Assembly (NCBI RefSeq): GCF_004797125.1
Contig: NZ_CP038810.1
Span: forward strand, 186,001 to 250,000
DNA: 64,000 nucleotides
Direction of reading: 5' to 3'
Source: Flavobacterium sangjuense
GTDB taxonomy: Bacteria > Bacteroidota > Bacteroidia > Flavobacteriales > Flavobacteriaceae
In this document: piece after piece, positions 28,404 through 37,206 of the stretch
Position numbering within the stretch: position 1 is the first letter of the stretch
Layout: each line of letters begins with the position of its first letter
Made by a program: the position numbers and the translations under genes
The notes under the pieces: model-generated
Seen by the model: only the letters and a program-made list of their open reading frames with translations
Told to the model about the DNA's origin: nothing
Database searches by the model: none

Positions 28404-29666
28404 ATGGAAACCGTTCAAAGCATAAAACAACGATTTGAGATTATTGGGAACGACCCAAAACTGAATCGTGCCATAGAAAAAGCCATACAGGTTGCTCCTA
28501 CTGATATTTCGGTATTGGTTGTGGGTGAAAGTGGTGTCGGTAAAGAAAGTATTCCTCGAATTATTCATTCGCTTTCGCACAGAAAACACGGAAAATATAT
28601 AGCAGTAAACTGTGGTGCTATTCCGGAAGGAACCATTGACAGTGAGCTTTTTGGACATGAAAAAGGTTCGTTTACCGGAGCCAACGCCGAACGTCAAGGT
28701 TATTTTGAAGTGGCTGATGGCGGAACAATTTTCCTGGATGAAGTAGGCGAATTGCCCTTGTCAACACAGGTGCGTTTACTTCGTGTTTTGGAAAACGGCG
28801 AATTCCTAAAAGTGGGTTCATCAAAAGTCCAAAAAACCAATGTTCGTATCGTTGCAGCTACTAATGTGAATTTATTTGAAGCGATTGAAAAAGGAAAATT
28901 CCGTGAAGATTTATACTATCGTTTGAGCACTGTTGACATCCCTTTGCCGCCATTGCGTGACCGAAAAGATGATATTCATTTATTGTTTCGAAAATTTGCT
29001 GCCGATTTTGCGCATAAATATAAAATGCCGCCCATTAAATTGAGTGATGAAGCTATCCAATTTTTGCAAAAATACCGCTGGAGCGGAAACATCCGTCAGC
29101 TTAGAAATTTTGCCGAACAGCTTTCGGTTTTGGAAACCAATCGCGATATTTCATTGGCAACTATACAATCGTATTTACCGGTTGAAGGTAGTAATTTGCC
29201 TTCGGTTATTGGCGGAAAAAAATCGGAAAATGATTTTTCTACCGAAAGAGATATTTTATACAAAGTCCTTTTTGACATGAAAAGCGATTTGCATGATTTG
29301 AAAAAGCTGACTCTAGAATTAATGCAAAACGGAAGTTCCAAAGTGCAGGAAATGAATAAGAACTTGATTCAGAAGGTTTTTGGCCAAAAAGAGGAAAGTG
29401 TTTCTAACTTTACGGATGAACCGAGATTGAATTCCATTTCTTCACAGAATGAAGTAGAACAAGAAGAATTTGACGATGACGATGATACTAATTACCTAAT
29501 GGCAGAAACCATTGATGAGGAAGAAGTATTGAAATTAGAACAAAAAGAAATTGAACTTATCAAGAAGTCTTTGGACCGTCATAAAGGCAAAAGAAAAGCC
29601 GCTGCAGATGAATTAGGCATCTCTGAAAGAACACTTTATCGAAAAATTAAGCAGTACGACCTATAA
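28404..29666 (+). CDS. Sigma-54 activator with no N-terminal sensor domain
   Basis: A 420-residue enhancer-binding protein. The AAA+ domain starts almost at the N-terminus: Walker A GESGVGKE (41-48), the sigma-54-contacting loop GSFTGA (88-93), Walker B GGTIFLDE (106-113) and an arginine-finger region (REDLYYRLS). An acidic linker (DDDDD) leads to a C-terminal Fis-type helix-turn-helix (about 383-418, RHKGKRKAAADELGISERTLYRKI). There is no receiver, GAF or PAS domain, so activity must be controlled by level or by partner proteins. It probably activates RpoN promoters; the targets are not defined. It follows miaB by 2 bases. Confidence 0.92.
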   Translation: METVQSIKQRFEIIGNDPKLNRAIEKAIQVAPTDISVLVVGESGVGKESIPRIIHSLSHRKHGKYIAVNCGAIPEGTIDSELFGHEKGSFTGANAERQGYFEVADGGTIFLDEVGELPLSTQVRLLRVLENGEFLKVGSSKVQKTNVRIVAATNVNLFEAIEKGKFREDLYYRLSTVDIPLPPLRDRKDDIHLLFRKFAADFAHKYKMPPIKLSDEAIQFLQKYRWSGNIRQLRNFAEQLSVLETNRDISLATIQSYLPVEGSNLPSVIGGKKSENDFSTERDILYKVLFDMKSDLHDLKKLTLELMQNGSSKVQEMNKNLIQKVFGQKEESVSNFTDEPRLNSISSQNEVEQEEFDDDDDTNYLMAETIDEEEVLKLEQKEIELIKKSLDRHKGKRKAAADELGISERTLYRKIKQYDL

Positions 29667-29719
29667 ATTTTTTATTTGTCAAATACCTTTTTACGTTTAC
29701 GCCACCCAAATTTATAGTC

Positions 29720-30550
29720 ATGAAAAAATATGTATTCCTTTTTGTTTTAGCTATTACCTTATTCTCATGCAGCAGCGATGACACCTCTTCTATACTTGTC
29801 AATCCTGAATTGCTTCAAAGAGTCGATTTCTATCCTAATACTGCCAACGAAACACGTTGGAATTTTAATGATTCTGGTATATTGGATCACATTACAAAAG
29901 CTGACGGAACGCTGATTGAAAAGTTTATTTATGACAGCAACAACAATGTTATCAGGGACACCAAATATAATAACGGCTCAATTGTAGCTGATTATGTAGT
30001 TACCTATAATTCTTCAAACATCATAACCACCATCAACGGTCAAGCCTATAATTACATCTATAGTGCTGCAGGTTTCAGATATTTCTATAGCAATGCAACT
30101 GAAAATTTCAATTGTGAAATTAATAATGATTTGTTGCTAACAGAATATACATATAGTAATTCCGTTTCTCCTGAAAAAAAATATGAAGCGGTTTACACCA
30201 ACAGCAATATGATTTCTTTTCAGAGAACAACTAACGGAAGTGTTGATTTAGTTCGAAATTACAGTTTTTTAAATGTAATCAATGGAAACCCTCTTCGTAA
30301 TGCCTGTTTAGGAGTTTTAAAATTAAAATCTTTGACTGATCCGGAGTTTTTCAAGGATGGAATTTTTTCAAGATCAGTACTTTCATCATTGAGTTTTGAA
30401 AGCGGCAACTCCGCTCATTACAACTTCGGTTTGTTAATTAATTCTCATAATTATTTATCACAGCACGACATTGAAGTCTATGATGGCGATACGTTTGTTG
30501 AATATATCAATTATTCGAAATACTACTATCAAGGCGATGATCTTCCATAA
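29720..30550 (+). CDS. Lipoprotein with YD-repeat-like sequence, paralogue 1
   Basis: A 276-residue lipoprotein with lipobox LFSC. After Cys come Ser and acidic residues (SSDDTSS), similar to the surface-export tag of Bacteroidota lipoproteins. The body shows LLQRVDFYPN, ITKADGT, FIYDSNNNVI, resembling YD/RHS-type beta strands. It is clearly related to the next gene (VDFYP, ETRW, ITKADGT, and the ending YYYQGDDLP), so the pair arose by tandem duplication. It sits between the sigma-54 activator and lptE. Function unknown. Confidence 0.75.
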   Translation: MKKYVFLFVLAITLFSCSSDDTSSILVNPELLQRVDFYPNTANETRWNFNDSGILDHITKADGTLIEKFIYDSNNNVIRDTKYNNGSIVADYVVTYNSSNIITTINGQAYNYIYSAAGFRYFYSNATENFNCEINNDLLLTEYTYSNSVSPEKKYEAVYTNSNMISFQRTTNGSVDLVRNYSFLNVINGNPLRNACLGVLKLKSLTDPEFFKDGIFSRSVLSSLSFESGNSAHYNFGLLINSHNYLSQHDIEVYDGDTFVEYINYSKYYYQGDDLP

Positions 30551-30564
30551 TTAAGAAAAAAATA

Positions 30565-30592
30565 TTTTCTTACTTTTATTTTCTTACTTTTA
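30565..30592 (+). repeat. Tandem 14-base repeat in front of the second lipoprotein
   Basis: Unit TTTTCTTACTTTTA repeated exactly twice. Each copy carries TACTTTTA, one base off the -7 consensus, so copy number could affect promoter use of the downstream gene. Confidence 0.75.
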
Positions 30593-30611
30593 TAGAACTA
30601 AAGTACTCGCT

Positions 30612-31445
30612 ATGAAAAAGTTCTATTTTCTAATCAGTTTTGTTATTATTTCTATTTCATGTAGTTCTGACTCATCAGAAGTTACTGTTAACCCAAATTT
30701 ATTGCAAAGAGTTGACTTCTATCCGGGAACTTCTATGGAAACAAGATGGTTTTTTAATTCCGATGGTTTGCTATATGAAATAACAAAAGCAGACGGAACC
30801 ATTGTTCAGACTTTTACTTATGACTCCGATAACCGATTGGCTGGTTACACAGTTTTTAACGCGGATGCAACTAGCAGTACCCATACTTTTAGTTATGACA
30901 GTGATGATTCTGTTATCTCAATTGACGGTGAATCATTGAATTATGATTCTTCTTTGAATGCCTATATCTTCGGTGACTTAACCAATTATTATACTTCTAT
31001 TACTATTAACATTGATAAATTATTGACTTATACCAAAACTGTATGGGTAGATTATGATTGGGATGGAACACCTGTTGAAATAATAAATTCTGAATTGGGT
31101 ATACAGTATTCAGACAATAACATGGTATCCTATTTCCCTAATGAAAGCTGTAATTATTTCACTTACGATAACAAAACCAATCCATTAAGAAATGCAACAC
31201 TAGCGATTTGTAAAGCATTTAGTTTTTCTACTACTATGCCTTGGCCGGATAACAACTGTATTTCAGCTAACAATGTACTTACTCATGACTATTGTTCAGA
31301 AGATCCGGAAAGTGAAGTATTTCATTATACATTCAACGCAAATGATTTACCTTTAACACAAACCAGAGACAATTATTATCTGGGAACTTATGAGAATACA
31401 ACAACCTCCATTAATTACTATTACCAAGGCGATGCTCTTCCATAA
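30612..31445 (+). CDS. Lipoprotein with YD-repeat-like sequence, paralogue 2
   Basis: A 277-residue lipoprotein with lipobox SISC followed by SSDSSE. It is about the same length as the upstream gene and shares its motifs (LLQRVDFYPG, ETRW, ITKADGTIV, YDSDN, terminal YYYQGDALP), while the middle is strongly diverged. It holds several Cys (for example ESCNYF, NNCISAN, YCSED) that the first copy mostly lacks. Probably outer-membrane, perhaps surface-exposed. Function unknown. Confidence 0.75.
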   Translation: MKKFYFLISFVIISISCSSDSSEVTVNPNLLQRVDFYPGTSMETRWFFNSDGLLYEITKADGTIVQTFTYDSDNRLAGYTVFNADATSSTHTFSYDSDDSVISIDGESLNYDSSLNAYIFGDLTNYYTSITINIDKLLTYTKTVWVDYDWDGTPVEIINSELGIQYSDNNMVSYFPNESCNYFTYDNKTNPLRNATLAICKAFSFSTTMPWPDNNCISANNVLTHDYCSEDPESEVFHYTFNANDLPLTQTRDNYYLGTYENTTTSINYYYQGDALP

Positions 31446-31486
31446 TTCAAAATAAAGAATTACTTTAGCGGTCTTTAATTGTTTCC

Positions 31487-31990
31487 ATGAAGTTTTTTAA
31501 ATTGCTTTCTATTTTTATTCTTGCTGTCAGCATAAACAGTTGCTCTGTATATAACTTTACAGGTGCAAAGCCAGTCGATGGGAAGACATTTCAGGTGAAT
31601 TATTTTCAGAATAATGCCGACTTAATTGAGCCCGGAATTGAACGAAGATTTACCATCAGACTTCAGGAAATTATTCAGAACCAAACTAACCTGGATTTGA
31701 CCAATTCCAATGGCGATTTGCTTTATGAAGGCGAAATTGTAGAATATAGAATAACACCTATGCAGGCCACAGCTTCTCAAACTGCGGCTCAAAGCAGATT
31801 GACTATTTCGGTTAATGTTCGTTTTAGCAATAAAAATAAAGAAGCCGACAATTTTGAGAGACGCTTTTCTTTTTACAGAGATTATGAAGGAAGTTCACTT
31901 CCAACCGGCTCAGTATTAAACGACTATATCGATGAGATTTTTGAGCGTATAACACAAGATGTTTTTAATGAGTCGTTGGCCAAATGGTAA
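31487..31990 (+). CDS. lptE: LPS-assembly lipoprotein LptE
   Basis: A 167-residue lipoprotein: lipobox INSC, then the LptE-like fold with VNYFQNNADLIEPG, a pattern typical of the Bacteroidota LptE family, and TQDVFNESLAKW at the end. LptE plugs the LptD barrel and helps place lipopolysaccharide in the outer leaflet. Nine bases before the next gene, in the order lptE, TPR-like gene, secG, which suggests one transcript of envelope biogenesis genes. lptD is not in the window. Confidence 0.85.
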   Translation: MKFFKLLSIFILAVSINSCSVYNFTGAKPVDGKTFQVNYFQNNADLIEPGIERRFTIRLQEIIQNQTNLDLTNSNGDLLYEGEIVEYRITPMQATASQTAAQSRLTISVNVRFSNKNKEADNFERRFSFYRDYEGSSLPTGSVLNDYIDEIFERITQDVFNESLAKW

Positions 31991-31999
31991 ATTCATAAG

Positions 32000-32842
32000 A
32001 TGAACTTAACAGATTACACATATTTACTCAACAAACCTGAAGCTATAAATGACAGGTACGCTGAAACATTGGACAATGTTTTGACTGCGTTTCCTTATTT
32101 TCAAAGTGCCCGTGTGTTGAAGTTAAAACATCTGTATAATCAGGACAGTTTTAATTATAATTACGCTCTGAAAGTTTCTGCTGCTTATACTACGGACAGA
32201 AGTATTTTATTCGATTTTATCACTTCCGATTCTTTTGTATCTGTACAAAAAGGCTTGTACGAAAAGAAGTTGGAAGAACTAATGAACATGAGTGTCATTG
32301 GAAGCGAACATATCATTGTAGAAGCCAATCAGCCTATTGTTGATGCTTTAGAACAATCTATTTTAACTTCTATCAAAGAAGCTACGGCCACAGAAGAACA
32401 AAAAGCAGAAGAAAAATTAGCTATCGGAAAACCATTAGAGTTTTCTAAAAACGAGAAACATTCGTTTCAGGAATGGTTGCAATTATCACGATTAAAACCA
32501 ATTGTCAGAGAAGACTCGAGCGATAGCGAACAGACGCAGCAAATTAAATCTTCATTTGCTGATGACAAGAAGAAAAAATTAGATTTAATCGACAAATTCA
32601 TCGAGAACAATCCGAAGATAACTCCAATAGCAAAAGACGCTACAGTTCCGGTAATAGAAGTCATTCCGGAAGATACTTCCCACTTGATGACCGAGACTTT
32701 AGCCCGAGTATATTTAGAACAAAAAAAATATTCAAAAGCAATTCAAGCCTATGAAATATTAATTTTGAAATATCCGGAAAAAAGTAGTTTCTTTGCAAAC
32801 CGAATTTCGGATATTAAAATTTTACAACAAAATAATAATTAA
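32000..32842 (+). CDS. Conserved protein with C-terminal tetratricopeptide repeat, unknown function
   Basis: A 280-residue soluble protein. The C-terminus (about 225-270) has a recognisable TPR (LARVYLEQKKYSKAIQAYEILILKYPEKS). The N-terminus is helical (FPYFQSARVLKLKHL), and the middle is charged and probably disordered. No signal peptide. It is translationally close to lptE (9 bases) and secG (3 bases), so a role in envelope assembly or secretion is plausible by context only. Confidence 0.7.
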   Translation: MNLTDYTYLLNKPEAINDRYAETLDNVLTAFPYFQSARVLKLKHLYNQDSFNYNYALKVSAAYTTDRSILFDFITSDSFVSVQKGLYEKKLEELMNMSVIGSEHIIVEANQPIVDALEQSILTSIKEATATEEQKAEEKLAIGKPLEFSKNEKHSFQEWLQLSRLKPIVREDSSDSEQTQQIKSSFADDKKKKLDLIDKFIENNPKITPIAKDATVPVIEVIPEDTSHLMTETLARVYLEQKKYSKAIQAYEILILKYPEKSSFFANRISDIKILQQNNN

Positions 32843-32845
32843 GTA

Positions 32846-33178
32846 ATGAGCACATTTTCAATCTTTTTAGTATTAATAACAATAGTTTGTTTTTTATTGA
32901 TCATAGTAGTTATGGTACAAAACCCTAAAGGCGGCGGTTTATCATCTTCATTAGGTGGTTCAACACAAATGGGTGGTGTTCAAAAAACAACTGACTTTTT
33001 AGATAAAAGTACTTGGACATTAGCAACTATATTAATTGTTTTGATATTATTATCAAGCTTAAGTTTCACAGGAAGCACAAGTGATGCTAATTCAAAAATC
33101 ATTGATGATACAGAAGCTGCTGCTCCAAAAACAGCAACTCCGGCTCCGGCTAAACCAGTTGAGACTCCAAAAAAATAA
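32846..33178 (+). CDS. secG: Protein translocase subunit SecG
   Basis: A 110-residue protein with two transmembrane helices (about 3-23 and 52-73) and the SecG signature VQNPKGGGLSSSLGG between them. The C-terminal tail is rich in Ala/Pro/Lys (TATPAPAKPVETPKK), as usual in Flavobacteria. SecG assists SecYE in protein export. It ends the lptE-TPR-secG unit and is followed by a strong terminator. Confidence 0.95.
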   Translation: MSTFSIFLVLITIVCFLLIIVVMVQNPKGGGLSSSLGGSTQMGGVQKTTDFLDKSTWTLATILIVLILLSSLSFTGSTSDANSKIIDDTEAAAPKTATPAPAKPVETPKK

Positions 33179-33196
33179 TTTGCATTCAAAAAATAT

Positions 33197-33228
33197 AATG
33201 CCAGCACTGACATGCTGGCATTTTTTTT
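33197..33228 (+). terminator. Terminator after secG
   Basis: Stem AATGCCAGCA / TGCTGGCATT with a 6-base loop and eight T residues. Confidence 0.92.
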
Positions 33229-33242
33229 AGAAAAAATGCCGC

Positions 33243-33259
33243 TTGGCACAATTTCTGAC
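33243..33259 (+). promoter_or_regulatory. Candidate sigma-54 promoter of groESL
   Basis: TTGGCAC at 33243-33249 matches the -24 element. The -12 element reads CTGA (consensus TTGC) with the correct 10-base distance from GG (33245-33246). It lies about 40 bases before the groES ATG. No TAnnTTTG box and no CIRCE element is visible in the gap. The -12 element has two mismatches, so the call is tentative. Confidence 0.4.
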
Positions 33260-33298
33260 TAGCGGTAACCAACATTAAAATAACATAAAAACATAATT

Positions 33299-33574
33299 AT
33301 GGCATTAAATATCAAACCTCTTTCAGACAGAGTTATCATTGAACCTGCAGCCGCTGAAACGCAAACAGCTTCCGGAATCATTATTCCTGATACGGCAAAA
33401 GAAAAACCGCAAAAAGGAACTGTTGTAGCTGTTGGAAACGGTAAAAAAGACGAACCTTTAACAGTTAAAGTTGGCGATGTTGTTCTTTATGGAAAATATG
33501 CCGGAACTGATTTAAAGTTCAATGGAAAAGATTACCTAATCATGCGTGAGGATGACATCTTAGCAATTATATAA
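33299..33574 (+). CDS. groS: Co-chaperonin GroES
   Basis: A 91-residue protein matching the GroES fold: [14 protein letters not shown], the mobile loop [12 protein letters not shown], then GTVVAVGNG and [10 protein letters not shown]. It caps GroEL during protein folding. 21 bases before groL on the same strand, the usual operon. Confidence 0.98.
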   Translation: MALNIKPLSDRVIIEPAAAETQTASGIIIPDTAKEKPQKGTVVAVGNGKKDEPLTVKVGDVVLYGKYAGTDLKFNGKDYLIMREDDILAII

Positions 33575-33589
33575 TTCAAAAAAAACTAA

Positions 33590-35227
<1,638 letters not shown>

Positions 35228-35244
35228 TTCACATTCTTTAGAAT

Positions 35245-35278
35245 AAAAAAAAGCCTCAATTTCTTGAGGCTTTTTTTT
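35245..35278. terminator. Bidirectional terminator between groL and the DedA gene
   Basis: GCCTCAA-TTTC-TTGAGGC stem with an A-run on one side and a T-run on the other. Confidence 0.9.
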
Positions 35279-35957
35279 ATTCTTGCTTTGGTGTTTTCTT
35301 AATCATCTTCAGGAAAACCGGAAACGTAGAAACTAATATTATTCCGATAACGATTTTCTCAATGTGATGTTTTAAATCGATATCAAATTTCTCTAAAAAC
35401 ATTCCATATAAGTAATGCCCGGAGAAAATAAGAGTAAATGACCAAAGGAATGAGCTTACAATGTTGTAAAACATAAACTTCTTTTTATCCATAGTCACAA
35501 TTCCGGCAACTATAGGCGCAAATGTTCTGACGATTGGTAAAAAACGCGCGAAGATTATCGCTTTTCCACCATATCTTTCAAAGAAATCTTTAGACTGAAT
35601 CAGGTATTTTTTCTTGAACCAAAAGCTATCTTCTTTTTTATATAAATAATATCCGCTTCTTTCACCAAACCAATATCCCATCATATTTCCTAAGATTCCT
35701 GCAACAGCAACCAATACTGACAACAGTGTCACATTAGCAATATCTGATGGTATGACAGCAAAGTTCTCAACTAAATCCCGACTGTATATTCCTGCTAAAA
35801 AAAGTAAGCTATCACCAGGCAAAAAGAAACCGGCAAACAAACCTGTTTCGGCAAAAACAATAAACAACACAATCCACAAACCAACTTTTACACCACCAAT
35901 AGACATGGTTATGTAAAATTCGGGATTTAGTAATTGCATCCAGTCAAAATCACTCAT
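35277..35957 (-). CDS. DedA family membrane protein
   Basis: A 226-residue protein with five or so hydrophobic segments and the DedA/VTT motifs: ETGLFAGFFLPGDSLLFLAG, GNMMGYWFGERSGY, FFERYGGKAIIFARFLPIVRTFAPIVAG. The conserved Glu, Gly-Asp and the FxRxxPxxR loop are present. DedA proteins act as lipid flippases or exchangers, including undecaprenyl-phosphate recycling. The substrate here is not known. Confidence 0.9.
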   Translation of the reverse strand: MSDFDWMQLLNPEFYITMSIGGVKVGLWIVLFIVFAETGLFAGFFLPGDSLLFLAGIYSRDLVENFAVIPSDIANVTLLSVLVAVAGILGNMMGYWFGERSGYYLYKKEDSFWFKKKYLIQSKDFFERYGGKAIIFARFLPIVRTFAPIVAGIVTMDKKKFMFYNIVSSFLWSFTLIFSGHYLYGMFLEKFDIDLKHHIEKIVIGIILVSTFPVFLKMIKKTPKQE

Positions 35958-36043
35958 GGATTATAAAATTAAGTGGGTAAAAATTTCGAGCGTGAAAGTA
36001 CTCCTTTTTTTTGGGATATTGCTATATTTTCACATATCGATAA

Positions 36044-36763
36044 CTAATGCTTTTGCAAATCTAAATTTTGAAGTAACGATACCGAAACGGTATGATTCAT
36101 TACATCATTACCAGAACTGGATGTAACAAACTGATTCATATAACCCAATTCTAATCGAATGTTGTTATTGTAATTCAATCCAAGTCCAATTAGAAACCTG
36201 TTTTGATCGATAACTTTTGAATTAATTTTATTGTCGCCTAAATTCAGAAAAACTTCATCCTGAACAACAGCATAAATTTCTTCGTTACTTGATCTTATAT
36301 TTGCGATGTGAAATAAATTTCTATTCAAATAACGGAATCTGTTCTGATAATTCGTAGTGTTTTCAGTTGCTAATTGCTCAACCCATCGTTGCTCTAATCG
36401 AAATCTGTGAATGATCGTGTTCTTATTCTCATTCCATTTTTTATTGAACTGGTATTGTTGCCAAAACCTGTTTTCTCTGTAAAATTTATCCAACGAAGCA
36501 CTATAAGTATTGACTAAAGCATAGCCGCCACTTATGTTTTTATATGGTGACAAATAATAGATCCCGCCTATTCTAAATAAATTTTGAAGATTTTGTTGCA
36601 GCTCATTGTCAAGCCTGAATTGCGCTTCAATATGATAACCCCATTTTTCAGAAACCTTATATTGCCCGGTGTAAGCAAACCAAACTCTTTGGTCCTCAAC
36701 TGTTTTTTGAGCTAAACAATTGCTATAAATTAGCAATAACAAAACGATTCCTAGCTTTTTCAA
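36044..36763 (-). CDS. DUF2490 outer-membrane beta-barrel protein
   Basis: A 239-residue protein with a signal peptide (1-18, ending NCLAQ). It starts at a TTG (36763), since no ATG fits before the signal. The sequence KTVEDQRVWFAYTGQYKVSEKWGYHIEAQFR and the alternating strands up to RLELGYMNQF match DUF2490, a small outer-membrane barrel family of unknown function. A terminator separates it from the HMA gene upstream, so it may be transcribed separately from the metal cluster. Confidence 0.82.
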   Translation of the reverse strand: MKKLGIVLLLLIYSNCLAQKTVEDQRVWFAYTGQYKVSEKWGYHIEAQFRLDNELQQNLQNLFRIGGIYYLSPYKNISGGYALVNTYSASLDKFYRENRFWQQYQFNKKWNENKNTIIHRFRLEQRWVEQLATENTTNYQNRFRYLNRNLFHIANIRSSNEEIYAVVQDEVFLNLGDNKINSKVIDQNRFLIGLGLNYNNNIRLELGYMNQFVTSSSGNDVMNHTVSVSLLQNLDLQKH

Positions 36764-36792
36764 TTTCTTTTTTTGGTAAAAATAAGAATAAA

Positions 36793-36820
36793 AAAAACTC
36801 CTTAAAAATTAAGGAGTTTT
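36793..36820 (-). terminator. Terminator of the HMA gene
   Basis: AAAACTCCTTAA / TTAAGGAGTTTT stem, starting 5 bases after the HMA stop on the minus strand. Confidence 0.85.
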
Positions 36821-36825
36821 TAAAA

Positions 36826-37167
36826 TTATTTTCTTTCATATTTACAACAGCTATGAAGATTTTCATAAACCTCATCTGTTGCTTTAACATCTTCAGTATC
36901 ATGACCAACTTTGGCAACGGCCTTTTTTACATCAAGTAATGAACATTTTTCTTCATTTATAATTACATGCAGCATATGGTCATCAATATGCCAATCGGCA
37001 CTTTTCACACCTGCAACAGAAAATGCTGCTTTCTGAATTCGCTTTTTACATTGTTCGCAATTGCCATTTACTTCAAACTCATATTTGGCATTTTTGTTTT
37101 TATTGTCTTGTGCTTGTGTTGAAAATGCTACAAACAGTAACATCATTCCTAAAATTATATTTTTCAT
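36826..37167 (-). CDS. Periplasmic heavy-metal-associated (HMA) domain protein
   Basis: A 113-residue exported protein (signal 1-19, ending TQAQ). The HMA fold is seen in YEFEVNGNCEQCKKRIQKA, with metal-binding Cys37 and Cys40 (CxxC), and in VAGVKSADWHIDD. Extra Cys are at 75 and in a C-terminal SCCKYERK (107-108), unusual for a simple HMA domain, and could add metal ligands. It lies downstream of a TonB receptor with Cys in its plug and the HYC_CC_PP protein, so copper or another soft metal is a likely ligand. Confidence 0.85.
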   Translation of the reverse strand: MKNIILGMMLLFVAFSTQAQDNKNKNAKYEFEVNGNCEQCKKRIQKAAFSVAGVKSADWHIDDHMLHVIINEEKCSLLDVKKAVAKVGHDTEDVKATDEVYENLHSCCKYERK

Positions 37168-37206
37168 TTATGTTGAATTTAGTTCAACATCTTTCGATGC
37201 TGAAAG

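Noticed and set aside
33229..33298. CIRCE element before groES
   Set aside because: No TTAGCACTC-N9-GAGTGCTAA inverted repeat can be found.
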